A stretch of 56,000 nt of DNA from Deinococcus budaensis (GTDB lineage Bacteria > Deinococcota > Deinococci > Deinococcales > Deinococcaceae), in assembly GCF_014201885.1 (NCBI RefSeq), contig NZ_JACHFN010000018.1:1-56000 (forward strand). The letters are read 5' to 3'. A model generated the notes under the pieces. It did not search any database, was not told where the DNA came from, and saw only the letters and a program-made list of their open reading frames with translations. Below, in pieces: positions 7,172 to 14,809 of the stretch (within the stretch, counting starts at the first letter, position 1; the number at the start of each line of letters is the position of its first letter). The translations under genes were made by a program, and so were the position numbers.

Positions 7172-7411
7172 ATGCGAGTGATTGCCAGGATGACCAGCAA
7201 GGGACAGGTCACGGTACCCCGCGAGGTGCGCGAGCGGCTGGGCTTGAAGCAGGGCGACGGCCTGGTGTTCGAGATCGAGGGCAACACCATCACCCTGGTG
7301 CCGCCCCAGGACGACAACCCCTTCGACGCTTTTATCGGCACTCTGCCCCCCCTGCCCAAGGACGCCAAGACCTTCTGGCGGGAGATGCGTGACGGGGACG
7401 CCGAGGAGTGA
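7172..7411 (+). CDS. vapB: VapB-like antitoxin, AbrB/SpoVT family
   Basis: This encodes 79 residues with a GTAAGGAGG ribosome site. The N-terminal swapped-hairpin DNA-binding domain is clear: MTSKGQVTVPREVRERLGLKQGD, then a beta hairpin ending ITLVPP. The C-terminal tail (residues 50-79) should wrap the VapC toxin. The start of vapC overlaps the stop by four bases. Such antitoxins autorepress their operon, and the inverted repeats upstream are a natural operator. Confidence is high from motif and pairing. Confidence 0.85.
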   Translation: MRVIARMTSKGQVTVPREVRERLGLKQGDGLVFEIEGNTITLVPPQDDNPFDAFIGTLPPLPKDAKTFWREMRDGDAEE

Positions 7412-7827
7412 GCGCCTGCATCGATACCAACGTGCTGAGCGCCCTGCTCGGCGCTGAATCAAATGCTCCTGCCATCTCCGGCACGCTGAATACCCTGCGG
7501 CGGGCGGGATCGCTCGTCATTCACGGCAGCGTCTACGCCGAACTGCTGGCCGCTCCCGGCAACAAACAGAGCCACTTGGAGGCGTTCCTAAGGCGAGGTC
7601 AGGTCGGGGTGGACTGGGAGACGACCGAGGCCGTCTGGCAGATGAGCGGACGGGCCTACAGCGCCTATGCCCGCCGCAGGGAAAGGTCCGGGGGAGGGCA
7701 GCCCCGGCGCATCCTGGCGGATTTCCTGATTGGCGCACACGCCCTGTCGCTGGGGGCCACGCTGGTCACGCTCGACGACACGCACTACCGCCAGGCCTAC
7801 CCCACGCTGGCGCTGGTGATGCCATGA
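7408..7827 (+). CDS. vapC: VapC-like PIN-domain ribonuclease toxin
   Basis: This encodes 139 residues from the GTG at 7408, overlapping vapB. PIN-domain acidic residues are visible: D in CIDTNVL near residue 6, E in YAELL around residue 45, D in RILADFLIGAHA around residue 104, and D in LVTLDD near residue 123. The family cuts tRNA or rRNA in a Mg-dependent way and is neutralised by VapB. The stop overlaps the start of the beta-CASP gene (ATGA), so toxin and RNase-like protein are translationally coupled, which is unusual for a plain VapBC locus. Confidence 0.85.
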   Translation: MSACIDTNVLSALLGAESNAPAISGTLNTLRRAGSLVIHGSVYAELLAAPGNKQSHLEAFLRRGQVGVDWETTEAVWQMSGRAYSAYARRRERSGGGQPRRILADFLIGAHALSLGATLVTLDDTHYRQAYPTLALVMP

Positions 7828-9455
7828 CCGAGTTGCACTTCCTGGGTCTGGGCGGCACTGATGAGGTCGGGGCCAGTTCCTACCTCTACCTCCTGAAGGA
7901 AGGCAACTTGCTGATCGACGCAGGAGTCCGGCCCGGCCAAGTCGGTGAGGTGGCCCTGCCCCACCTGGAGCGGCTGGCGGACCATCCCCCGACCTGCATG
8001 ATTCTGACCCACGCGCACCTGGACCATGTGGGGGCGCTGCCCGTGGTGATCCGGCGCTTTCCGCATCTGCCTATCTACTGCACCGAGGCCACCGCCCGCA
8101 TCGCCACGCTGGTGCTGGGCGACACCCTCAAAGTCAGCACGGCCCAGGGCTATCCCCTCTTCTCCCCCGGCGAGATGAAACGCACGCTGGAACGCCTGCG
8201 CCCGGTTCCCTACTTCGAGTGGGTGAAGGATCACGGCTTCGCCTTCAAGCTGCTCCCCAGTGGGCACCTGCTGGGGGCCGCGAGTGTCCTGGTCCGCAGC
8301 GGCAACCGCCAGGTCCTGCATACCGGCGACGTGAGCAACGTGGCGACGCCGGTGGTGGACGCGGCCTGGCTCCCGCACCCCAACGCCGTGCCTGAAGTGG
8401 ACGCCGTGGTGTCGGAAAGCACCTACGGTGACACCCTGCTGCCCAGCCGCAAGGAGCAGGTCCGCACCTTTGTTGCTGCGATTGGGGAGACGCTGCGGGG
8501 TGGGGGCCGGGTGCTGATTCCCTCCTTTGCCCTGGGCCGCGCGCAGGAGATCACCCAGATTCTCCAGACCGCGATGGCGGGAGGCCTGCTCCCCCAGGTC
8601 CCCATCCACCTGGACGGCCTGACACGGGGCATCACCCAGGCTTACGAGGAGATGTTGCCGCTCCTGCCGGAAGCCCTTCAGAACCGCAGCAAGGTCAGCA
8701 AGCAGCGGCCCTTTCTGGCTGGGACAGTGAACCTGGTCAAGGACCGGCGCGAGCGCGAGGGCATCCTGGCCTCGGACCGCCCCGCTATCGTGATCGCCTC
8801 CTCGGGAATGCTGCACGCCGGGGCCAGTCCCCAGTACGCGCGGGCATGGCTGCCGCACCCGGAAAACGCCCTCTTTGTGGTGGGCTACCAGGACGCGGAG
8901 AGTCCAGGGCGCAGGCTCCTCGAACTTCAACAGGGGGGGGAGGTGCTGTTGCCCGACGGCAAGGGAGGTCTGGAACCTGTCTCTGCCTACTCGCGGGTGG
9001 AGCGCTTCTACCTCTCGGCCCACGCCGACCGGGGCGGGCTGCTGGGGATGATCGCCCGCTACGGGCCGGGCAAGGTGATTCTCACGCACGGCGAGGTCCG
9101 GGCGCGGGCGAACATGGCCGGGTATCTCAACACCAAGCACGAGGTGAGCCTGCCCCAGGCGGGAGAACTGGTGCCCCTTCAAGACAGTGGCCGACGGCGG
9201 GGAACGTTCATGAACACCGCGCCGAAGAAGCTTGAAGCCCTCAAGGAGCGCCACGCACGGGCCACGGTGAGCGTCACCTATGACCGCGATACCCATGAGG
9301 TGCGCCTCAAGCTGCCCGCCGATCTGGACGGATCTCTCTTCGGGGAAGGCGACTACACCCTGGAAGTGCTGCGGGGCAAGCTCAGCCGGGTCAAGCTGCG
9401 GGAACAGGACGCCGAGGCACTCGCCGGGATGGCTGAGGATTCGGTCACCGCATGA
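7824..9455 (+). CDS. Beta-CASP metallo-beta-lactamase RNase-like protein
   Basis: This encodes 543 residues. The metallo-beta-lactamase motif HAHLDH is at residues 63-68, with SGHLLGAAS and HTGDVS further on. The beta-CASP region follows, with VSESTYGD, a RVLIPSFALGRAQE block, SSGMLHAG and a C-terminal LSAHADRGGL and ILTHGE. This is the architecture of CPSF/Ysh1- and RNase J-related nucleases. The last 80 residues are a small extra domain. Its location between a PIN toxin and a tyrosine recombinase, overlapping both by four bases, suggests a joint role. RNA cleavage is the family expectation, but DNA processing is not excluded. Confidence 0.8.
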   Translation: MTELHFLGLGGTDEVGASSYLYLLKEGNLLIDAGVRPGQVGEVALPHLERLADHPPTCMILTHAHLDHVGALPVVIRRFPHLPIYCTEATARIATLVLGDTLKVSTAQGYPLFSPGEMKRTLERLRPVPYFEWVKDHGFAFKLLPSGHLLGAASVLVRSGNRQVLHTGDVSNVATPVVDAAWLPHPNAVPEVDAVVSESTYGDTLLPSRKEQVRTFVAAIGETLRGGGRVLIPSFALGRAQEITQILQTAMAGGLLPQVPIHLDGLTRGITQAYEEMLPLLPEALQNRSKVSKQRPFLAGTVNLVKDRREREGILASDRPAIVIASSGMLHAGASPQYARAWLPHPENALFVVGYQDAESPGRRLLELQQGGEVLLPDGKGGLEPVSAYSRVERFYLSAHADRGGLLGMIARYGPGKVILTHGEVRARANMAGYLNTKHEVSLPQAGELVPLQDSGRRRGTFMNTAPKKLEALKERHARATVSVTYDRDTHEVRLKLPADLDGSLFGEGDYTLEVLRGKLSRVKLREQDAEALAGMAEDSVTA

Positions 9456-10375
9456 GTCAGCTTCTCTCCCCCCTCCCGGCCTTCGAGAGTTATCTGATTC
9501 AGGAAGAGGGCCTGAGCGCCGCCACGGCGCGGCAGTACCGGTTGGACTGCTGGAAGCTGGCCGCCTGGTTCGGGCAGGAGCGGCCCGCGTTGGAGCACTG
9601 GCCCCAGGTGACCGCCCGCGACCTCCGAGCCTATATGGGGCACCACAAGCCTGCCCCCGCCCGTGCACGCCGCCTGGTCAGCGCGTGGAAGAAGCTGTGG
9701 GGCTACCTGGGCCACGTCGAGGGCCTTGCCATGCAGCCCGGTCCCACCGAGCTGAAAAGCCCCAAGCTGCCCACCCGGCTGCCGCAGGCACTCACGCCTA
9801 CCGAGGTATCGCGGCTGCTGACCGCCACCCGCGAGCAGCCGAACGAGGACAAAGGCTTCCGGGACTGGGCGGTGCTGGCCTTTCTCTATGGAACGGCCTG
9901 TCGCGTCAGCGAGGCGCTGGGTCTGACCTTTGAAAACATCCAGTACGACAGCGACAAGCTGCCAGTGAGCGTCCGCATCGTGGGGAAGGGGGACAAGGAG
10001 CGTCTGGTGTACCTGAGCAGCACGGCGCAGCGGGCCTTGCACGGGTGGCTCAAGGTGCGGCGCACGCAGGGGCACGCCACCAGCGCTTACGTCTTCAGCC
10101 ACCTGACCGGCCAGAACGCCGGGGAGCCGTTTCCCGTTCGCACGGTCGAGGCGGCCATGCACCGCGCCGGAGTGCGGGCGGGGCTGCCCAGGGCGAAATG
10201 CACCCCGCACAAGCTCCGGCACGCCCACGCGACCGCATTGATGGACGCCGGACGGCGCATCGAGGAGGTGCAGGAAGTCTTGGGACACGCCAGCATCGCC
10301 ACCACCCGCATCTACGCCCAGGTCAACCGCAGCCGCCTGGCCGCGACCGCCGCGAGTCTGCCGGACGTGCTTTGA
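9452..10375 (+). CDS. Tyrosine recombinase (XerC/D-like)
   Basis: This encodes 307 residues. An N-terminal SAM-like core-binding domain (residues 1-95) is followed by the catalytic domain. Catalytic residues can be placed: Arg151 in CRVSEAL, Lys in VGKGDKER, His253 and Arg256 in HKLRHAHAT, His279 in GHASIATTRIY and Tyr288. Length and motifs match Xer-type enzymes that resolve plasmid dimers or move elements. The ATG overlaps the beta-CASP stop. No dif/res-like site was identified with confidence nearby. A resolvase role for a large plasmid is the simplest reading. Confidence 0.9.
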   Translation: MSQLLSPLPAFESYLIQEEGLSAATARQYRLDCWKLAAWFGQERPALEHWPQVTARDLRAYMGHHKPAPARARRLVSAWKKLWGYLGHVEGLAMQPGPTELKSPKLPTRLPQALTPTEVSRLLTATREQPNEDKGFRDWAVLAFLYGTACRVSEALGLTFENIQYDSDKLPVSVRIVGKGDKERLVYLSSTAQRALHGWLKVRRTQGHATSAYVFSHLTGQNAGEPFPVRTVEAAMHRAGVRAGLPRAKCTPHKLRHAHATALMDAGRRIEEVQEVLGHASIATTRIYAQVNRSRLAATAASLPDVL

Positions 10376-10390
10376 AAGGGCTGTGACGCT

Positions 10391-10753
10391 GTGGGCAAGG
10401 AGTACCGGAAGGTCAGAGACCCGAAAACAGGCCGTCAACGCCGGGCACACCGGGTCATTGCGGAGGAGGCCCTGGGGCGGCCTCTGCTGCCGGGTGAGGT
10501 GGTGCATCACCGCGACGGAGATCGCCGGAACAACTGCCCGGACAACCTGGTGGTGCTGAGCAGCCAGCGGCACCACGCTTCGGTTGAGTTCCATGTCCGC
10601 CGGATGCGCCAGGGGATGCCGTCCCTCTTTCCTGAACTGCTGATCGGGACCGTGAACGACCGGCAAGAGGGGCTGTTTGCCCATGTCTCTTGCCCCAGGC
10701 TAGCGGTCCCAGTTCGCACCAGAGAGGACGCTGGCTCGGGGAAACGGCGCTGA
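10391..10753 (+). CDS. HNH endonuclease-like protein
   Basis: This encodes 120 residues from the GTG at 10391, 15 bases after the recombinase. The HNH motif is clear: EVVHHRDGDRRNNCPDNLVVL followed by SSQRHH, preceded by a short RAHRVIAEEALGRPL domain typical of small phage and plasmid HNH proteins. The enzyme should be a metal-dependent DNA nicking or cutting nuclease. The last 40 residues look unconserved. It is probably the last gene of the vapB operon. A free-standing homing-type HNH gene is an alternative reading. Confidence 0.75.
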   Translation: MGKEYRKVRDPKTGRQRRAHRVIAEEALGRPLLPGEVVHHRDGDRRNNCPDNLVVLSSQRHHASVEFHVRRMRQGMPSLFPELLIGTVNDRQEGLFAHVSCPRLAVPVRTREDAGSGKRR

Positions 10754-10891
10754 GGTGGATAAGAGGGCGATTCTGGCTCCAGCCCACACCTCAACCTTGC
10801 CCTGCTTTACCTACCCTTCATGTTATTCTGTTGGCATCAGAATGGCTGGGGCTGGCAGGTGGCTGGCAGGCTGTTCAGTGGAAGGCAGGAC

Positions 10892-11296
10892 ATGTCCAAA
10901 TATCTGTTAATCGTCGAGGACAATCCCTACGACCTGGAACTGGCCCGCGCCGCCCTGGACCTCAGCGACGTGTGCTGCGAGGTCAGCGTGGTCCAAGACG
11001 GTCAGGAGGCCCTGGACCTGTTGCGGGGCGGCGATCCCCTGCCGGATCTGGTGCTGCTCGACCTGAATATGCCGAGAGTAAACGGGCATCAGGTCCTGGC
11101 GGCCGTCAAGGGCGACCCGGCGTTGCGGGAGGTGCCGGTGGTGGTGTTCACCACGTCTGATGAACAGGCCGACCGGGCAGCGGCGACGATGGCGGGGGCG
11201 GACGGGTACGTGCTCAAGCCCGAGGGCTTCAACGACCTGATTGCCACACTGAACGGGCTGGGGCGGCGCTGGCTGACCACTCCCCACTGTGCCTGA
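10892..11296 (+). CDS. Single-domain response regulator
   Basis: This encodes 134 residues from the ATG at 10892. A CheY-like receiver: the acidic pair in VEDN near the start, phospho-acceptor Asp in VLLDLNMPRVNG around residue 55, Thr in VVVFTTSDE and Lys in YVLKPEGF. There is no output domain. Stand-alone receivers of this Rcp1-like type often pair with phytochrome-like kinases; no kinase is in the window. The gene is isolated between the HNH gene and nuclease copy B. Confidence 0.88.
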   Translation: MSKYLLIVEDNPYDLELARAALDLSDVCCEVSVVQDGQEALDLLRGGDPLPDLVLLDLNMPRVNGHQVLAAVKGDPALREVPVVVFTTSDEQADRAAATMAGADGYVLKPEGFNDLIATLNGLGRRWLTTPHCA

Positions 11297-11373
11297 GGCA
11301 TGACGGCGGTGTATTGGCAGGTGCTGGCGCAGATGAGGACTGCTCCCGCTTCTGATCCGTGTACCGTCAGTCC

Positions 11374-12027
11374 ATGCGTCACCTGCTCCCGGCTCTGCTG
11401 CTGACAGCCACGGCCTCCGCCCAGGTGCCTGCCAGCGTCACGGGCATCCCCACCGTGACTGACGGCGACACGCTTCAGATCAGGACCACCAAGATTCGGC
11501 TGTACGGCGTGGACGCCCCGGAGTCCTCGCAAACCTGCCTGCGGGCAGGACAGACCTACGGCTGTGGCCGGGAGGCGGCCTTCGCCCTGGCTGATCTGGT
11601 CCGCAACAAGAACGTGACGTGCCTTCGGCGTGACACCGACCGCTACGGGCGCATGGTGGCTGTCTGTACAGTGGGCGGCACCGAGATCAACCGTTGGCTC
11701 GTCGAGCAGGGCCACGCTCTCCCATATCTGGAGTATGGCGGGAGCATCTACCGGGACGCTGAGGACCGGGCGAAGGCCACGCGCAAGGGTCTGCACGCGG
11801 GTACCTTCCAGGCTCCCTGGGATTACCGCAGGAACCCGGCCAATCCCCCGACGACAGGGACACCCCGGCCAGCCACCACGCCTGCTCCAGTGGGGGGCAG
11901 CGGAGGGAGCGTCTCCTACCGCACCTGTGCTGCTGCCCGCGCGGCTGGCGCGGCTCCTGTGCGGGCAGGCCAGCCGGGCTACGGCAAGCATTTGGACCGG
12001 GACGGCGATGGGATCGGCTGCGAATGA
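11374..12027 (+). CDS. Secreted thermonuclease-like protein with Excalibur domain (copy B)
   Basis: This encodes 217 residues. I chose the ATG at 11374 because its signal peptide (MRHLLPALLLTATASA) aligns with copy A; a GTG at 11359 would add five residues. The order is signal peptide, SNase fold with IRLYGVDAPE and TDRYGRM, then a C-terminal Excalibur domain ending D-x-D-x-D-G-I-G-C-E. It is closely similar to copy A over the whole length except the linker. Its stop overlaps a micro-ORF (ATGA) homologous to the one after copy A, so the duplicated unit is nuclease plus micro-ORF. Confidence 0.85.
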   Translation: MRHLLPALLLTATASAQVPASVTGIPTVTDGDTLQIRTTKIRLYGVDAPESSQTCLRAGQTYGCGREAAFALADLVRNKNVTCLRRDTDRYGRMVAVCTVGGTEINRWLVEQGHALPYLEYGGSIYRDAEDRAKATRKGLHAGTFQAPWDYRRNPANPPTTGTPRPATTPAPVGGSGGSVSYRTCAAARAAGAAPVRAGQPGYGKHLDRDGDGIGCE

Positions 12028-12203
12028 GTCTCCCTGAGCCAGAGCGGGAAGCCCATGACCGGGCCACTCGGGAACAGATCAAGCTGCTGCACGAGGCCTT
12101 GCTCCCGCCAAACTCATCCGCCCCGACCGAACCGATCTCCCCCCAGGAGACCTCCCCCCCTGTTGATGCCTCCCTGGGCGATCAGGAGGGAAAATGTCCG
12201 TAA
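12024..12203 (+). CDS. Micro-ORF coupled to nuclease copy B
   Basis: This 59-residue frame starts at an ATG that overlaps the nuclease stop (ATGA). Residues 3-26 align with the micro-ORF of copy A: P-x-P-E-x-E-x-H, a conserved EQIKLLHEAL helix, then a divergent Pro/Ser-rich tail. Conserved position, coupling and sequence argue for a functional partner of the secreted nuclease. No signal peptide is seen, and no known family is recognised. Confidence 0.6.
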   Translation: MSLPEPEREAHDRATREQIKLLHEALLPPNSSAPTEPISPQETSPPVDASLGDQEGKCP

Positions 12204-12249
12204 CAGACGCGGTTTTCCTAGGAGTGATAGACTGGATGGAGGAGGCGTC

Positions 12250-12486
12250 ATGACGGACATCCGGGAGAAGATCAGGCTGGAAATCCAGGCGCTCACCGAG
12301 CAAGCCAACGCCGCTCAGGAGGCTCAGGCCCAGCGCCGCGCCACCGTGAAAAGCGTGCAGCGTTCCGCCCGGATGGAAGGTCAGCCGGTCTCGGCCCAGA
12401 CGGCGGCCCTGCTGGACGGGTACGCCGAGGGCCAGCTCAGCAGTGACGATGTGCTGAAGGCGCTGGATCAGCGGTACAAGCGCTAA
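12250..12486 (+). CDS. VbhA-like antitoxin of the Fic system
   Basis: This encodes 78 residues with a GGAGG ribosome site at 12239-12243. The class I Fic inhibitory motif (S/T)xxxE(G/N) is present as SARMEG, Ser39 to Gly44, on a helix followed by the VbhA-type region with LLDGYAEGQLSSDDVLKAL. In this family the Glu blocks ATP binding in the partner Fic active site. It is nine bases upstream of the Fic gene, the standard order. Confidence is high from the motif plus neighbour. Confidence 0.85.
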   Translation: MTDIREKIRLEIQALTEQANAAQEAQAQRRATVKSVQRSARMEGQPVSAQTAALLDGYAEGQLSSDDVLKALDQRYKR

Positions 12487-12494
12487 GGGGACCC

Positions 12495-13412
12495 ATGACG
12501 GGGCGTGACCCCTTCTTACAGGCGAACGGCACCATGGAAAACCTCCTCGGCATCGAACGTGCCGGGGAGCTTGCTGTGACCGAGGCCGACTACGCGGCGG
12601 CCCGCACGGTGCAGCTCCGGGAAGGCCGCGCCCCGGCGGGCACGCGGGGGAACTTCGATCTGGCGCACCTCAAGGCGATCCACCGGCACCTCTTTGGGGA
12701 CGTGTACGGGTGGGCGGGAACGACCCGTGCCGAGCCGCTGACCTTGGGAGGAGTCACGGTGCGGCAGCCGCCGCTGCTGATGAAGGGCACCACCACCTTC
12801 GAGGCGGGGAACCGCGTGAATGCCCGACTGGAGGCCGCCTTTGACCGACTGAGGGCTGAAGGCTACCTCCAGGGACTGTCCCGCGAGGCGTTCAGCGAGC
12901 GGGCCGCCGACCTCTTGATTCAGATCAACAACGCGCACCCCTTCCGGGAGGGCAATGGGAGAACCCAGCGGGAGTTCATGCTCCAGTTGGCCGAACAGGC
13001 AGGTCATCCGCTGAACTTCGACCCCATCAGCCAGCAGCGCATGATTGTCGCCAGCTACGACGGCATCCAAGGCGACCCCAGCACCATGCGGCGGCTGTTT
13101 GACGAGATCAGCGACCCGGACCGGGTGGCCGTCCTCGAACGGGGCGTGCAGTATCTGGAGGGCGCGCGGCAGCACGGCCCAGAATGGGAAGAGATGTACG
13201 TGGCGACCATGACGACGGGGCGCGAGTACCGTGGGCCGCTGGTCGCCAAGGGCCAGGAGTTCTTTGTGATGGCGAGCGAGGGTGGCGCGATTGTGGGTCA
13301 TCCCCAGGACCTGCCCGAGGGACATGGGCGTTACGTCACCGTGCAGGCGACCCCGTTCCCCAGCGTAGACGGCGGCCCGCAGCCCAGGCTGGAGCACGAT
13401 CTGGACTATTGA
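12495..13412 (+). CDS. Fic-domain toxin with KfrB-like C-terminal domain
   Basis: This encodes 305 residues. The Fic fold spans residues 40-190, with the full catalytic motif HPFREGNGRTQR at residues 148-159, so AMP transfer to a protein target is expected (VbhT/FicT-type toxins modify DNA gyrase and topoisomerase IV). The C-terminal 70 residues (YRGPLVAKGQEFFV ... RYVTVQAT) resemble the KfrB domain found on plasmid proteins. Such a domain is uncommon as a Fic tail and could help target the protein to plasmid or transfer machinery. Inhibition should come from the VbhA-like protein upstream. Confidence 0.85.
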   Translation: MTGRDPFLQANGTMENLLGIERAGELAVTEADYAAARTVQLREGRAPAGTRGNFDLAHLKAIHRHLFGDVYGWAGTTRAEPLTLGGVTVRQPPLLMKGTTTFEAGNRVNARLEAAFDRLRAEGYLQGLSREAFSERAADLLIQINNAHPFREGNGRTQREFMLQLAEQAGHPLNFDPISQQRMIVASYDGIQGDPSTMRRLFDEISDPDRVAVLERGVQYLEGARQHGPEWEEMYVATMTTGREYRGPLVAKGQEFFVMASEGGAIVGHPQDLPEGHGRYVTVQATPFPSVDGGPQPRLEHDLDY

Positions 13413-13441
13413 AGGAGTGGGTGCCCTTCGCTGGGGTTTTC

Positions 13442-14809
13442 CTAGGACTTGGCTGAATCAGGAACACCAGCCCTGACTTCACTGTCCGCTCTTATGTTGT
13501 CGAAAGTCAGCTCCAAATTTACAGTCGGGGTGTCCTGATGAAGATCTACCAAGACCACCCGCAGCGTCCGCCCACCTGGCAGTTGAATGTCTGGGAGTTG
13601 GTTGGGCAGTCCAGGAAGATAGGGGTAAATCAGGCACAGCCGCCGCTGTCCCGGCTCCGGCTGGAAAATTTCGCTGTACGCCAGCATCTGATAAGCGTCG
13701 GCATTGCCCACACCGTGAGGAAAGGCGCGGTCTGCCTTGAGCCGCTTCCATTTGGTGTCGGCAATGATCACGGGCTGGCCGGGAGGATGGACGATCAGGT
13801 CAGGGCGCAGGGCGAACACGGGACGCGCTTGACCTGAGGGTTGGGGCAGGAAGCTGCCGAGGTGCTGCCCTTTGACCTGCGTCTGCACCTGCCAGTCAGG
13901 ATGCTGGAGGCGGAGGAGCTGCGCCACGTAGGTCTCGTAGACCCGGTTCATGTCGAACAGCACAGCAGTGACACGCGAGGCTGTGCCCGCCGTCAGGGGG
14001 TTCAACTCATTCAGAATCAGGCGGCAGATATCGAGGCTGGGGGCGAAGTGGGTGTAGCCACGCTCTAGCTTCCAGCGCGTGAAGTCCCGGCGAACATCCC
14101 GGCTGGCAGGCACATCCGCCAGGGCGTGCAGCAACTCACGGGCGAGCCGCCGACTGTCACTCCGGGCGGTCATGCGGGCGATGCGCTCGACCGCCAGGCG
14201 CACCAGGCGTGTCTCCGGGCGATCCGGCAGGAACTCGTCGTAGGTCACGTGCAGCAGATGTACCCGGTGAGGTGGTTGCCGGAGCTGCCGCGACAGGTCC
14301 AGGCGGCCCCGCAGCCCGGCCCGTTCCTCCTGAACCTCCCGGTAGGCATGTGGAATGCCCCGGCGGATGGCGGCCCGCAACACTTCCAGGGCGTAGCGCA
14401 GCACCACCTCGAAAAGCCGCATCTGGGCCGGGTCAAGGTCGGCGGGCAGGGCCGCGCGGTAGTTGTCCCCGGCGGCGGCCAGCATCCTGAACAGCAGGGC
14501 GCGGCTGCGAGCCACGGTCTCCCCGTCTGCTTCACCGTCCCGCTCATGGGTCTTGGGCAGAAGTTCGACCGTCGTGCCGTCCGGCGTGCGGATCACGCCC
14601 ACCCACTGTTGCAGGCGCAGCGCGGGCTGGTTGCCCCGCAGGGTGGGGCGGGCGATCACCTCCTCCTGGCCCTTGTGCCCCTCCACGGGCGTCTGAAGAA
14701 ACGCCCGCAGTGCGTCAAAGGACTCGGGCGGGAGACCGTGAATCCCCGCTGCCCCAGGGGCCGTGCCGCGCACGAGCAGGTCGTACTCGCGGGCGATGAT
14801 GTAGGTCAC
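13442..14809 (-). CDS. mcrC: McrC-like nuclease subunit
   Basis: This encodes 455 residues and is the last gene of a four-gene minus-strand operon. An N-terminal beta-rich domain precedes a helical middle. The C-terminal PD-(D/E)xK nuclease is visible as FALRPDLIV, then IADTKWK (near residue 346), then an ADAYQMLAY helix typical of McrC. In McrBC, McrC supplies DNA cleavage and stimulates the McrB GTPase. Its ATG overlaps the mcrB stop by four bases, so subunits are made together. The length is longer than E. coli McrC (about 350) but normal for many McrC relatives. Confidence 0.88.
   Translation of the reverse strand: MTYIIAREYDLLVRGTAPGAAGIHGLPPESFDALRAFLQTPVEGHKGQEEVIARPTLRGNQPALRLQQWVGVIRTPDGTTVELLPKTHERDGEADGETVARSRALLFRMLAAAGDNYRAALPADLDPAQMRLFEVVLRYALEVLRAAIRRGIPHAYREVQEERAGLRGRLDLSRQLRQPPHRVHLLHVTYDEFLPDRPETRLVRLAVERIARMTARSDSRRLARELLHALADVPASRDVRRDFTRWKLERGYTHFAPSLDICRLILNELNPLTAGTASRVTAVLFDMNRVYETYVAQLLRLQHPDWQVQTQVKGQHLGSFLPQPSGQARPVFALRPDLIVHPPGQPVIIADTKWKRLKADRAFPHGVGNADAYQMLAYSEIFQPEPGQRRLCLIYPYLPGLPNQLPDIQLPGGRTLRVVLVDLHQDTPTVNLELTFDNIRADSEVRAGVPDSAKS

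Noticed and set aside
7797..9668. Long minus-strand frame across the beta-CASP and recombinase genes
   Set aside because: It is antisense to genes with clear catalytic motifs, has Gly/Arg/Pro-rich nonsense-like composition and no recognisable domain; a shadow of high-GC coding.
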